DNA of 64,000 nt, taken from the NCBI RefSeq assembly GCF_015999465.1, contig NZ_CP065534.1:1736001-1800000 (forward strand), written 5' to 3'. The position numbers and the translations under genes are program-made. The notes under the pieces are model-generated. The model saw only the letters and a program-made list of their open reading frames with translations. It ran no database searches and was not told the origin of the DNA. Positions 46,501 through 54,646 of the stretch are shown here, piece after piece (the first letter of the stretch is position 1; every line of letters begins with the position of its first letter). The DNA comes from Lonsdalea populi. GTDB taxonomy: Bacteria > Pseudomonadota > Gammaproteobacteria > Enterobacterales > Enterobacteriaceae.

Positions 46501-49216
46501 CCTCGGCGGTTATCAGCAGGATCTGCAAAACCAGATTTTGGGCCTGATTTCCGCAGGCGATGCGTCCAGCCAGTTGGATAAACCGGGCGGCATCTTCGTG
46601 CGCGGCGATATCCACATGTCCAACGAAGATCGCACGTTGCTGATGAGCGCGGCCTCGATCGTTCTGGACGACCGCGGCGACAGCGTGATTGAACAACTTA
46701 ATCAGCGGATGCAAAACACGCTCTCACTGCAAAAACCGCTGGTTCCTCTCACTCCTGCGCTGCCGGACCGTCATGCGCCGTTCGCCCCGGAGGTCAATCA
46801 GCTGCAGTTCTTCAACGGCCTCGGCGGCTTTTCGCCGGACGGCCGCGAGTACCACATCGTACTGAACGAAGGCGAAAACACGCCGGCGCCGTGGTCGAAC
46901 GTGATCGCCAATCCCTTATTCGGAACGGTGATTTCAGAGAGCGGCCAGGCCTATACCTGGTATGAAAACGCCCATGAATACCGTCTGACGCCGTGGGAGA
47001 ACGACCCGGTCAGCGATACATCCGGGGAAGCCTTTTATTTACGGGACGAGGAGAGCGGGCGCATATGGTCGCCGACGGCGCTGCCGGTGCGGGGCAGCAG
47101 CACGTACCGCACGCGGCATGGGTTCGGGTACAGCGTATTCGAACATTGTGAGTCCGGGATCGACAGCGAACTGACGGTGTTTGTCGCTGAAGAAGCGCCG
47201 GTAAAACTGTTTATCCTGACGCTGACCAACAAATCCGGGCGTACCCGTAAGCTGTCCGCCACCGGGTATGTCGAGTGGGTGCTGGGCGATCTGCGGTCTA
47301 AATCCGCCATGCATATTGTGACGCAGGGAACGCCGGTCGAGCGTGGGTGCGCGATTCTGGCCAAGAACTACTACAGCGGCAACGGCTCCGAGCGAACCGC
47401 TTTCTTCGCCGTGACCGGTGCGCACTGCTCCATCTGCGGCGATCGTCGCGAATTTCTGGGGCGCAACGGTTCACGCGCGGCACCTGCGGCGCTGAAACTG
47501 CGGCGTCTCTCCGACAGAAGCGGTGCGGGACTTGACCCGTGCGGCGCGGTGCAATCGGCCCTCGAGCTGATCGACGGCGATCAGCGCACGCTGATCTTTG
47601 CGCTGGGGGTCGGGCAGGACACCGGGCAGGCGGAAGAACGGTTGCGGCAATACCTTAGCGAAACCAGCGCGCGTAGCGAGCTGGAACGCGTGCAGCAATA
47701 CTGGCAAGGCATCGTGGGGAAAATGCAGATCGTCACTCCGGACCCGGCCACCAACCTGCTGGCGAACGGCTGGCTGCTTTATCAGACGCTCGCCTGCCGT
47801 ATCAACGCCCGCAGCGGCTACTACCAGTCCGGCGGGGCATTCGGCTTCCGCGATCAACTGCAGGATTCGCTGGCGCTGACCCATATCGCGCCGGAGCGGA
47901 TGCGTGAGCAGATCCTCCTGTGCGCCTCTCGTCAGTTTATCGAAGGGGATGTTCAGCACTGGTGGCATCCGCCGCTGGGGAACGGCGTCCGCACACGCTG
48001 CTCGGACGACTATCTCTGGCTGCCGCTGGCGATTTGTCACTACGTGGAAGTGACCGGCGATATTGATGTGCTGGAGCAGCCGGTGCCTTATCTTGAAGGG
48101 CGTGTGCTTAACCCCGGCGAAGAGTCGAGCTATGAACAGCCGGGCATCAGTTCTACGTTGGAAACGCTGTGGCAGCACGGTGAACGCGCGATAGCGAACG
48201 GTCTGCGAATGGGGCAGCACGGCCTGCCATTGATGGGCTGCGGCGACTGGAACGACGGCATGAATCTGGTGGGGCTGCAAGGCCGCGGCGAAAGTGTCTG
48301 GCTTGGCTTCTTCCTGTATACCGTATTGCAGCGCTACGCAACGCTGGCCGAGATGCGCGGTCTGACGGAGAAAGCCGATTTTTATCGGAATAACGCCGCG
48401 ATGCTTAAAGAGAATCTGAATACCCACGCCTGGGATGGCGACTGGTATCGACGCGGCTATTTTGATACCGGCGAGATGCTGGGTTCACACACCGCCGAGG
48501 AGTGCAAAATCGATGCAATTGCTCAAAGCTGGTCGGTCTTGTCCGGCGCGGGCGATGAGGCGTATCGACAGAAAGCTATGAAGGCGCTGGACGAACATCT
48601 GATCGACGATGCGTCCGGTATCATCAAACTGCTGATGCCTCCGTTTGATGGTCATGGCCCTAATCCCGGCTACATTCGCGGCTATCTGCCGGGCGTGCGC
48701 GAAAATGGAGGACAGTATACGCACGGGGCGATTTGGGCGGTGATGGCCTTTGCGGAAATGGACAATACCGAACGCGCCTGGGAGCTGATGTCGATGATTA
48801 ACCCAATCAATCATAGTCTGGAGCCGGCTTCGACGCATCGCTATAAGGTGGAGCCTTACGTCATCTGTGCTGACATCTACGCGGTCAATCCCCACAATGG
48901 ACGCGGCGGCTGGAGCTGGTATACCGGTTCTGCGGGCTGGTTCTATCGGCTCATTACCGAGTCACTGCTGGGGATCACCCGTCATGGCGATAGCCTGTCC
49001 GTCGCGCCGCATCTCCCGGCCGACTGGCCGCAGTTGGAAATCCGCTATCAGGAAGGCGGCAGCCAATACGTGATTACCGTGAAACGCGGCGAACGCGAGG
49101 ATCGCGTGACGGTGGATGGTCAAAGCGTGAGTGAGGGTCTGATCCCACTACGGGATGACGGCGCATTGCATCGGGTCGAAGTCTGGGTCGGCGGGGAGGC
49201 GTCAGTGGGGCGATAA
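40598..49216 (+). CDS. Giant cyclic beta-1,2-glucan synthase-like protein (NdvB/ChvB family, GT84-GH94)
   Basis: The start is GTG 40598 (AGGAG 7 bases upstream), giving 2,872 residues; an earlier in-frame GTG at 40535 lacks a ribosome site. Order of parts: a cytosolic N-terminus; membrane helices near 415-467; a GT84-type glycosyltransferase with DSD near 631; further helices near 830-870 and 950-995; a glycoamylase-like domain near 1350-1530 (LVMPDYPGTLLELMSQSA, MVHHQGMGLLAL); two carbohydrate-binding modules; and a C-terminal GH94 phosphorylase-like domain with DDYLWLP and GCGDWNDGMN. Agrobacterium and Brucella homologues (about 2,830-2,870) make cyclic beta-1,2-glucans, here probably periplasmic osmoregulated glucans or related beta-1,2-glucans. 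It appears to be a single-gene transcript. Confidence 0.9.
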   Translation: MNKNFLAWFKSEQLPAFPTKGATPKPGEHSDTTIKAELFSADQMERYGRKLAHSHKLTHENAPYFLLKNLAEHEVVLTRSCDVLNASDKSAITPAGEWLLDNFYLIEEHIRAVFQHLPKNFGKGLPQLGAPFNGPRIYDIATEAIAHGDGRFDAKTLMRYISAYQEITPLTLSELWALPAMLRLAIIDNLRRVSVEVATAQQERNLADAWVDKFLEGAEIDPTNLIIVIADMARSNPPRSNAFVAEIVRRLRGHGNMLALPLTWVEQRLAEEGLTTDAMIHRFNQQQATNQLSVSNSIASLRQLSETNWPDFAESMSLVEQRLLQDPAGIYAEMHFDTRDHYRHTIEILSRRCPYSEIEVADAVLAMAKAAPEGRRKRHVGYYLVDKGRAALEQQLRVHYPPLTRLRHWFNQEPLLSWLGSLSLLTTALSADLLLRTHETGMGWALWLMAIPAIIVFSQLVLDLLGDATMQTRTPRPLPRLDFSTGIPPDSRTLVVVPCLLSSRASVDKLTNSLEVCYLSNISPNLYFALLTDFPDSATQTQPWQDELLAYASQQIHRLNQRYSNPADGLFFLLHRNPQWNEKQGVWMGYERKRGKLQAVNRWLRQQSNQFDTVVGNQSHTLDDIKYVITLDSDTVLPRDAAHKMVGAMAHPLNQPVFDADKGRVVAGYGILQPRLAEEIPRYGQSRYAALSSAIPGNDPYSYMASDIYQDLFSEGSFVGKGIYDVDTFTRANEGTCPGNLVLSHDLLEGCYARSGLLSDVLLYEQYPTCYLADMARRTRWIRGDWQLLNWLGLYVRREDRRRVANPLSGLSRWKLLDNLRRSLYSPSLLIVLFCALTWAPNPENWLTAVAMVLFLPTALTLIYQLIRKNRRRTFSQHLRTVFNSALQRLMRVGMNLSTLPYESVNTLRAIGVTLWRLAISKRHLQDWVSLDAGLGHHLLRRVNAPQQYYLVMWANPVAAVLLMALTAYFNPLLQVVSVPLGVLWLLAPRLLCWLSREPQRKKPGLTDDQRRRLREHSREIWLFFETFVTADDNWLPPDNFQEEPGPIIARRTSPTNIGLSLLANLTAWDFGYVSQASVLNRTSLTLDTLDKMAHFRGHLYNWYSTDTLSPLAPRYISSVDSGNLAGHLLTLRSGLIAMRTQPVMDVTQILAGLNDTLSLLERVWTHAPGALNQLRKQWASAHDAPLFRFGAELQAMQGVSHTLAELAAAESHVIRRWADSLDAQISGMSQEWSQLLGWMTEEDRAVTTLPSLVWLAQYTSSVTSTHSIAMSSAIELARQRLSILSELEQRLSDHANMDFRFLYNPVTHLLSVGYNCDANVMDSSSYDLLPSEVRLTNFVAVSANQLPTKSWYALGRLFTVIDNEPALMSWSGSMFEYLMPQLVMPDYPGTLLELMSQSAVNRQIAWGKIRGVPWGISESSYYAFDVNRNYQYHAFGVPGLGLRRGLGDETVVAPYATLLALMINPAKACENLTTLENNGARGEYGFYEALDYTTSRLAQGQFYAIIRSYMVHHQGMGLLALSHVLLDAPMVERFASTPMFQSARLLLQERMSEVVELYRPRRHFESHEGVLKPAQYDIREFKDVDSPIPEVQLLSNADYHLMLTQGGGGYSRWRDLALTRWRQDSTCDNRGAFCYLKDTATGEVWSNTWQPVAGQEGHHRIVFTDAGAEFIRLNGSLTVHTHVVVSPEDDIELRRMTLIHRGRQARSIEITSYAEVVLAPLANDLAHPAFSNLFVQTELLPEQDAILCHRRPREPEEVCPWLFHTMVVHGHNSGATSFETDRAAFIGRGRNSATPLALERDGALANSAGGVLDPVMAVRQRIQLEPGIPVVVDLVYGITEARDPTVALLEKYRDRNIADRVFELARSHSQIVLRQLNANEDDASLFNRLASGVLFPTQELRADAQTIMANRRGQSGLWGNAISGDLPIVLLSVNSNVNIGMVATLVQAHSYWRLKGLSVDLVIINADLGGYQQDLQNQILGLISAGDASSQLDKPGGIFVRGDIHMSNEDRTLLMSAASIVLDDRGDSVIEQLNQRMQNTLSLQKPLVPLTPALPDRHAPFAPEVNQLQFFNGLGGFSPDGREYHIVLNEGENTPAPWSNVIANPLFGTVISESGQAYTWYENAHEYRLTPWENDPVSDTSGEAFYLRDEESGRIWSPTALPVRGSSTYRTRHGFGYSVFEHCESGIDSELTVFVAEEAPVKLFILTLTNKSGRTRKLSATGYVEWVLGDLRSKSAMHIVTQGTPVERGCAILAKNYYSGNGSERTAFFAVTGAHCSICGDRREFLGRNGSRAAPAALKLRRLSDRSGAGLDPCGAVQSALELIDGDQRTLIFALGVGQDTGQAEERLRQYLSETSARSELERVQQYWQGIVGKMQIVTPDPATNLLANGWLLYQTLACRINARSGYYQSGGAFGFRDQLQDSLALTHIAPERMREQILLCASRQFIEGDVQHWWHPPLGNGVRTRCSDDYLWLPLAICHYVEVTGDIDVLEQPVPYLEGRVLNPGEESSYEQPGISSTLETLWQHGERAIANGLRMGQHGLPLMGCGDWNDGMNLVGLQGRGESVWLGFFLYTVLQRYATLAEMRGLTEKADFYRNNAAMLKENLNTHAWDGDWYRRGYFDTGEMLGSHTAEECKIDAIAQSWSVLSGAGDEAYRQKAMKALDEHLIDDASGIIKLLMPPFDGHGPNPGYIRGYLPGVRENGGQYTHGAIWAVMAFAEMDNTERAWELMSMINPINHSLEPASTHRYKVEPYVICADIYAVNPHNGRGGWSWYTGSAGWFYRLITESLLGITRHGDSLSVAPHLPADWPQLEIRYQEGGSQYVITVKRGEREDRVTVDGQSVSEGLIPLRDDGALHRVEVWVGGEASVGR

Positions 49217-49230
49217 CCCCAGAGCGGAAA

Positions 49231-49265
49231 CCGCGTCCCGTGAGTTTGACTCTCGCGGGACGCGG
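49231..49265. terminator. Convergent terminator hairpin
   Basis: A perfect 10-bp stem (49231-49240 with 49256-49265) lies between the glucan synthase gene and the convergent ynfD, probably ending both transcripts. Confidence 0.7.
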
Positions 49266-49282
49266 TGGAAGCACAACCTATT

Positions 49283-49552
49283 TTATTGCGAAACATTTGC
49301 CGCTGGGGCATCACCTTCGGAAAAGCGAGTGTAAACGATCTTTTGCGAATCGTTTTCGCAATGACCGACAACCTGTCCGCCCGCTTGACCTACCTGATCG
49401 TTAGGAACGATGTCCAGCTTAAAGCCAGATTCCGGTACGCCGTTTTGGACGATTTTTTGTGAGATGGCATCACGAACGCTTTCACAAGATGCCTGTGCGG
49501 CCAGAGGGGTAATCACAAAAAGCGCGACACTTAACATTATCGTTTTTTTCAT
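49283..49552 (-). CDS. ynfD: YnfD-like exported protein (DUF1161)
   Basis: An 89-residue protein with a signal peptide (MKKTIMLSVALFVITPLAAQA, cleavage near 21) and a short domain with two Cys (ASCESVRDAIS and VVGHCENDSQKIVY), typical of DUF1161 proteins. The start at 49552 is set by the signal peptide; the frame runs further upstream without one. It is beside ynfB, as in the E. coli ynfBCD neighbourhood. The function is unknown; probably a small disulfide-bonded periplasmic protein. Confidence 0.82.
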   Translation of the reverse strand: MKKTIMLSVALFVITPLAAQASCESVRDAISQKIVQNGVPESGFKLDIVPNDQVGQAGGQVVGHCENDSQKIVYTRFSEGDAPAANVSQ

Positions 49553-49640
49553 TTCATCACCTTTGTTCAAAGAAACCCAACGATTGCCCGGCTGGATGCC
49601 GGGACAAGGGTCGGGACTCTCTACAAGCGTAGACGAAAAG

Positions 49641-49988
49641 TTACGGCATGACAGTGCGGCCGGTACGACGGTCAAGACAGCGGGAGGTATTAGGCTCCCA
49701 GTAGGCGTTGACGTTGGCGCTGGTCGTGCAACGTTCCCGGCCGTCAGTCGCGTTTGCCGTCTTATCAAACTCTTTCTCGACTCGCTGATTCACTTTATTA
49801 CGCAGTCGCTGGGTTTCGTTCCACTGTTCCTGGCTCTGACGGGCTGCTTCCTTGGATAACGTACTGTTGCCGTTATCTATAATAATGTGATCCGTCTGCG
49901 CCTGAGCGGACTGCCCACTCGCCGCGGCCAACAACAGTGACAGCGGAATGACAAAACGCAGTGCTGATTGGTATGACTTCGTGTTCAT
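49641..49988 (-). CDS. ynfB: YnfB-like exported protein (DUF1283)
   Basis: A 115-residue protein with an N-terminal signal peptide (about 1-30, ending AQA) and a conserved C-terminal segment, SANVNAYWEPNTSRCLDRRTG, nearly the same as E. coli YnfB. The two Cys (CTTSANV and RCLDRR) probably pair. The role is unknown. It is followed 88 bp later by ynfD on the same strand. Confidence 0.9.
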   Translation of the reverse strand: MNTKSYQSALRFVIPLSLLLAAASGQSAQAQTDHIIIDNGNSTLSKEAARQSQEQWNETQRLRNKVNQRVEKEFDKTANATDGRERCTTSANVNAYWEPNTSRCLDRRTGRTVMP

Positions 49989-50237
49989 GTTTCACCCTGA
50001 ATTCGGTATGTGCCAACGCGATTCTCGCTGTGATGCCAAAACAATAACGTTGTCTATGACAACGAAACTATAACCGACCCGCCATTCACGTCAATTGCGC
50101 GTGATCGGACTGCGTTAATAACCTTGCAAACTATACTGATATTTATCGACAGCGACTTGCGCTGTCATTTAGTGAAAAACCTCTCGTGCGTTTTACACGA
50201 TGATGGACGGCAACTTCTACGTGATGAAGGGGGAGAT

Positions 50238-50777
50238 ATGTTAAAGCGCTGTACGTGTCACCGACGTCTTCTTTTTCCCTTGCTATTGGTCGCGGGCCTG
50301 GGTCGGGCGCAGGCGTCGGATACCCGCAATATGATCCCTTATTGGAGCGTCTGGGTCGATAAAGCGGGCATTTCTCATCAGGCGAAGTGTATGTTGGATA
50401 CGTTCAAGCTCGAACAGTTCAGCGCCAAAGGCGATCCCGAATGGGTGTCTCAGCAGGATCTGCCCACGTCGCGTTATGTCTTTAATATTATGCCGGTAGG
50501 CTGGGTCGGTCCCTGGCACAAGAACCCATCGCCGCAGTGGATTATCCCGCTATCGGGGCGTTGGTTTGTTGAGACGATGGACGGCAAACGGGTAGAAATG
50601 GGGCCGGGAGAAATGTCCTTCGGCTTTGACAAGAATGCCGGGATGTTTGGCAAAAAAGTCGGCCATATCTCGGGGGCGGTGGGTAAAGAACCTGCCAGGG
50701 TGATGGTGGTTCAGGTAACTTCGGCGTTGGAAAAGCCCAAGGATGAGCGATGTCCGGCGGGAGGGGTGAGCCAGTAA
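50238..50777 (+). CDS. Exported cupin-domain protein
   Basis: Start ATG 50238 (GGGAG just upstream) gives 179 residues with a signal peptide ending near AQA-SDT. The mature part is cupin-like: GPWHKNPSPQWIIPLSGRWFVETMDGKRVEMGPGEMSFGFD has a His and Gln in motif 1 and the usual glycine turns of motif 2. The usual paired metal His are only partly present, so enzymatic activity is uncertain. No neighbour indicates a pathway. Confidence 0.75.
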   Translation: MLKRCTCHRRLLFPLLLVAGLGRAQASDTRNMIPYWSVWVDKAGISHQAKCMLDTFKLEQFSAKGDPEWVSQQDLPTSRYVFNIMPVGWVGPWHKNPSPQWIIPLSGRWFVETMDGKRVEMGPGEMSFGFDKNAGMFGKKVGHISGAVGKEPARVMVVQVTSALEKPKDERCPAGGVSQ

Positions 50778-50803
50778 GCGAGCGGCGCTCATCGCATCGT
50801 CGG

Positions 50804-51553
50804 CTACTCGTCGCGATAAACCTTTAGCCCTGCATAGGTCTGGCTGACCGGCATCATTTCCATCGTATTGATATCGACGTGCTCCGGCAGCGTCGCCACC
50901 CAGAATACCGCCTCGGCGACGTCTTCCGGCAGCAGCGGGTTGGTTTTGTCGTAGGTCTGCTGAACCTTGTCTTCGTTGCCTTTGAAGCGGATGCCGGAGA
51001 ACTCCGTGCCGCCCACCAGCCCCGGCTCCAGATTGGTGACGCGAACCCGGCTGCCGTAAAGGTCCGCGCGCAGTCCCAGACTGAACTGACGCACGAACGC
51101 TTTGGTCGCGCCGTAGACGTTGCCGCCGGCATAAGGCCAGTTACCGGCGGTAGAGCCGATGTTGATGATGTGACCGGCGTTCTTGTTCACCATTTCCGGC
51201 AACAGGGCGCGGGTCACGAACACCAGGCCTTTGTTGTTGGTATCGATCATGGTTTCCCAGTCGTTGACGTAGGCCTGCTGCGCAGGTTCCAACCCAAGCG
51301 CCAGCCCGGCGTTATTCACCAACACGTCGATCTTGCGCCACGCGGCAGGCAAGGATGTGATGGCCTGATCGATGGACCGTTGATGGCGCACGTCCAGACG
51401 GAGCGTATGCAGCGAGTCGCCAAACTCCTCTTTCAATACATCCAGACGTTCTTGACGGCGACCGCAGGCGATAGCCCGGTGGCCTTCCTTGATGAAACGT
51501 CGGGTTATTGCTTCACCGAATCCAGCGGTGGCTCCAGTAATAAAAATAATCAT
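50804..51553 (-). CDS. ydfG: YdfG NADP-dependent 3-hydroxy acid / L-allo-threonine dehydrogenase
   Basis: A 249-residue short-chain dehydrogenase, colinear with E. coli YdfG (248). The cofactor motif TGATAGFG is at 6-13, NNAG at 80-83, and the catalytic Ser134, Tyr147 and Lys151 (YGATK) are intact. The E. coli enzyme oxidises L-allo-threonine, L-serine and 3-hydroxy acids and reduces malonic semialdehyde. It is monocistronic, with 296 bp to the next divergent gene; I see no other gene in that gap. Confidence 0.95.
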   Translation of the reverse strand: MIIFITGATAGFGEAITRRFIKEGHRAIACGRRQERLDVLKEEFGDSLHTLRLDVRHQRSIDQAITSLPAAWRKIDVLVNNAGLALGLEPAQQAYVNDWETMIDTNNKGLVFVTRALLPEMVNKNAGHIINIGSTAGNWPYAGGNVYGATKAFVRQFSLGLRADLYGSRVRVTNLEPGLVGGTEFSGIRFKGNEDKVQQTYDKTNPLLPEDVAEAVFWVATLPEHVDINTMEMMPVSQTYAGLKVYRDE

Positions 51554-51849
51554 GTAAGTTCCTCTTTACTGCGCGATGGTCATTTCAATCATGGTCGATA
51601 GGGGGGATATTTCAACTCAGGGCTGCAAACAGAGGACAAAGAGGGGCGAATTCGGATTTTTCGGCGTTCATGTCGCCAGACGCTCCGGGTATGAGGCTGA
51701 GTGTTGGCGATAGGGTTTCCCCTCGTTCCTCTATCAGGAAGCATTAAAATTTGTGTCGTCCTAAGCAACGATACTTTTTGTATCGTATATATAGTACAAA
51801 TAACAATGCATTATATTTTTGCCACTCAACATCGAGAGAGGACTTTATC

Positions 51850-52560
51850 GTGTCGACGCCAGCTTCGTTGTCTATCGGATTACTGCTTTTCCCCGGACTG
51901 ACCCAGCTTGACCTGACGGGCCCGTATGAGGTGTTTGCGCGCGCGCCGGGTGCCAAAGTTCATCTTATTTGGAAAAGTCGCGATCCGGTGACGGCGGACA
52001 GCGGCCTGCAGCTGCTTCCCTCGACATCCTTCGCGGAGTGTCCCACGCTGGATGTCCTTTGCGTCCCCGGCGGACCGGGCCAGATGGCCTTGATGGATGA
52101 TGAGGAGACGCTGGCATTTTTGCGGCGGAAGGCGCAGGAAGTGGCGTGGGTGACGTCGGTCTGCACCGGTTCGTTGATTCTGGGCGCGGCGGGGTTGCTG
52201 CGGGGCTATCGGGCGACGACGCATTGGGGATCGCTCGACCAACTAACGCTGCTGGGCGCGACGCCGGTGGCGGAGCGGGTCGTTCGGGATCGTAACCGTA
52301 TCAGCGGAGCCGGTGTGACGTCGGGAATTGATTTCGCGCTGACGGTGGTAGCAGAGCTTTACGGCGCTTCAGCGGCTCAGCGTATTCAGCTTCAGTTAGA
52401 GTACGATCCGCAACCGCCGTTTATGAGTGGTTCTCCCGACGCCGCGCCGCCTGAACTGGTCGCGGACGTCCGTCGAGGCCAGGCCTCGTTTGCTGCCCGG
52501 CGGCGAGCCGCGACGGAGAAGGCGGCGGCCAAACTGTCCGACCTATCGCCAGATCCCTAA
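51850..52560 (+). CDS. DJ-1/PfpI family protein (isonitrile hydratase-like)
   Basis: Start GTG 51850, preceded by GAGAGAGG, gives 236 residues; the track of open codons reaches upstream but without a ribosome site. A class I glutamine amidotransferase-like fold is indicated, with the nucleophile Cys105 in VTSVCTGSLILGAAGLL and the QLDLTGPYEVFAR motif. This subgroup includes isonitrile hydratase InhA and the sensor domains of AraC regulators; no AraC helix-turn-helix is present here. The substrate is uncertain. It converges on gpgS with a 10-bp gap. Confidence 0.85.
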   Translation: MSTPASLSIGLLLFPGLTQLDLTGPYEVFARAPGAKVHLIWKSRDPVTADSGLQLLPSTSFAECPTLDVLCVPGGPGQMALMDDEETLAFLRRKAQEVAWVTSVCTGSLILGAAGLLRGYRATTHWGSLDQLTLLGATPVAERVVRDRNRISGAGVTSGIDFALTVVAELYGASAAQRIQLQLEYDPQPPFMSGSPDAAPPELVADVRRGQASFAARRRAATEKAAAKLSDLSPDP

Positions 52561-52570
52561 ACCTGATGTT

Positions 52571-53800
52571 TCACTCTTCGGACGAAATTTCCTGTCGGTC
52601 GGCTTCCACCGCTTCGTACAGGCGTTCCAGTACGTCCGGGAACGCGGATTGCACGCGGTTCCAGCTAGGGACGAACGGCTTGTCTCCCGGGCTTTCGCTA
52701 AAGACCTGACCGGACTGCGTGATGACATCGGCAAACAGCTCAACGGCGGACTCTTCCGTATGGCGGTCAAAATGCAAACCGTTCATGCGGGCGTCATGCT
52801 CGAACGAATCAATCATATCCAGCGCCGTGCGATAGTAAGTCGCGCGCAGCACGCGGAAGGAGTCGGTAGTGATATTCACGCCCTGAATCGCCAGTTTGCG
52901 ATAGAGCGCTTTGGTGATGTCCATCGCCATACGCTGTAGTCCGGCGTTGGGATCGTTTTCCGAGATCGGCTGATGTTTATGGTCGTAGTTATCCGCGATA
53001 TCCACCTGACAGATACGGCTGGTCGCCGTCCCGCGATGAATTTCCGACAGAACGCCGATTTCCAGCCCCCAGTCGCTTGGGATCCTAAGGTTACGCAAGA
53101 CGTGGCTGCGCATGGCGAACTCGCCGGACAAGGGGTAGCGGAAGCTGCGCATATATTCCAGAAAATCCGAGTTGCCATACACGTTTTGCAGTGATTTGAG
53201 CAGAGGAAAGACTAACAGGCGGCCGACGCGGCCATTCAGCTTTCCTTCGGCGACGCGGGCGTAATAGCCCTTACAGAAGTCGTAGTGGAAGTGGGGGTTG
53301 GCGATGGGATAGAGCAGACGCGCCAGCATACTGCGATCATACGTGACAATGTCACAATCATGCAAAGCGATACAGGACGAGCGCCTGGACGCCAGAATGT
53401 AGCCCACGCAGAACCACACGTTACGGCCTTTGCCGGGCTCCATCGGCGCCAGACCCTTTTCAGCCAGTTCCTGACTCAACTTGGTCAGGCGTGGACCGTC
53501 GTTCCATAAAATCCGGTGCCGCTGCGGCAGGCGAGAGAAGAAAGCATGGGCAAACTGGTACTGATCGCGATCGGCTCTATCCAGCCCGATAACGATTTCT
53601 CCCAGATAGGGCACTTGCGACAACATCTCCACAATGTTGCCGAGGGCCGGGCCTTCAAGCTCGGAAAACAGAGAGGGCAGAATCAGGCCCATGCTGTTTT
53701 GGCCCGAAAAAACCTGAAGGTCGTATTCCAATTCTTCCACGCCGCGCTGGGTCAGATTATGAAAGTTGGTGATGATGCCATCCTGATAAAAATCGCTCAT
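52571..53800 (-). CDS. gpgS: Glucosyl-3-phosphoglycerate synthase (GT81)
   Basis: A 409-residue retaining glycosyltransferase. Characteristic segments are LYSELEGPAL-like near the start, EIVIGLDRADRDQYQFA, PQRHRILWNDGPR, GKGRNVWFCVGYILASRRS, the metal-binding LHDCDIVTYD, and IPSDWGLEIGVLSEI. It transfers glucose from NDP-glucose to 3-phosphoglycerate, the first step to the compatible solute glucosylglycerate. It lies 33 bp downstream of the matching phosphatase gene, so the two form an operon. Confidence 0.92.
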   Translation of the reverse strand: MSDFYQDGIITNFHNLTQRGVEELEYDLQVFSGQNSMGLILPSLFSELEGPALGNIVEMLSQVPYLGEIVIGLDRADRDQYQFAHAFFSRLPQRHRILWNDGPRLTKLSQELAEKGLAPMEPGKGRNVWFCVGYILASRRSSCIALHDCDIVTYDRSMLARLLYPIANPHFHYDFCKGYYARVAEGKLNGRVGRLLVFPLLKSLQNVYGNSDFLEYMRSFRYPLSGEFAMRSHVLRNLRIPSDWGLEIGVLSEIHRGTATSRICQVDIADNYDHKHQPISENDPNAGLQRMAMDITKALYRKLAIQGVNITTDSFRVLRATYYRTALDMIDSFEHDARMNGLHFDRHTEESAVELFADVITQSGQVFSESPGDKPFVPSWNRVQSAFPDVLERLYEAVEADRQEISSEE

Positions 53801-53833
53801 ACCTTCACTCTCCCTTAATAATAAATTGTAGAA

Positions 53834-54646
53834 TTAATAAGTTATGAATTGACTGAGGTAGTGGCTGAGACCCTCGCTCCAGCCCCGAGGTCCCGGGGAT
53901 TCCGTGCGGTAGACTTCGCCATGATACTCTGGTGACAATGTCACCTTATCGCTGACGGCCCCCTTGATGATGACCGCATACTGCGTTGCCTCCAACAGAG
54001 AACGATCATTCGGCCCGTCGCCGAGCCCTAGCGTGGTCATAACGGATCCGGTCCGTTGTTGATAATGCTTTGTCAGCCATTCCACCGCATGGCCTTTGCT
54101 GACGGACTCGCCCATAACATGATAGAAGCGTCCGCCCTGCGTTAACGCGAGCTGATAGGGCTTGAGACAAGCGGCAAAGCGTTCCAGTTCATTGTGATTG
54201 CCCAACCAGATTAACGGCTCAGAACCTTGCCGACGTCGCGCAAGCGCCGCATCGCTCTGGGGAAGCCCGGTTATACCGGCCACCTCGGCGTCCGTCATAT
54301 CCGAAAACCCTCTGAAGTTAAACGACTGTTCCGACCGCAAAGAGTTCAATATCCGGCAGAGACGAGGGTAGTTCGCGCTGAAGACTTTATGAGGGAAATC
54401 AGGATGATTTACCCAGGGTGCGGGAAGCGTCACTGACGCGCCGTTTTCGGCGATGAACGGGGTATCGCTCAGGCCCAAAGAATGCTGCAGCGGCGCCACT
54501 TCGGCGGCCGTTTTACTGGTGGTGATAATGACCGGCACCCGTGCGGCCCTCAGACGCGCCAGCCACGGCTTGGCGGGTTCCCAACGATAAGTGTCATGGT
54601 CCAGCAGCGATCCATCCAGATCGGTAAATATCACCCATTCAGGCAT
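53834..54646 (-). CDS. mpgP: Glucosyl-/mannosyl-3-phosphoglycerate phosphatase (HAD IIB, YedP-like)
   Basis: A 270-residue HAD-superfamily phosphatase: FTDLDGSLLDHD at residues 7-18 with the two catalytic Asp, the T-S motif VIITTSKTA, and the C-terminal GLGDGPNDRSLLEA metal site. It resembles mannosyl-3-phosphoglycerate phosphatase and E. coli YedP (271). With gpgS directly downstream, the likely substrate here is glucosyl-3-phosphoglycerate, giving glucosylglycerate for osmoprotection. Confidence 0.9.
   Translation of the reverse strand: MPEWVIFTDLDGSLLDHDTYRWEPAKPWLARLRAARVPVIITTSKTAAEVAPLQHSLGLSDTPFIAENGASVTLPAPWVNHPDFPHKVFSANYPRLCRILNSLRSEQSFNFRGFSDMTDAEVAGITGLPQSDAALARRRQGSEPLIWLGNHNELERFAACLKPYQLALTQGGRFYHVMGESVSKGHAVEWLTKHYQQRTGSVMTTLGLGDGPNDRSLLEATQYAVIIKGAVSDKVTLSPEYHGEVYRTESPGPRGWSEGLSHYLSQFITY

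Noticed and set aside
47471..48427. 318-codon antisense frame inside the giant glucan synthase gene
   Set aside because: It lies wholly over the conserved GH94 domain on the other strand, with no recognisable motif.
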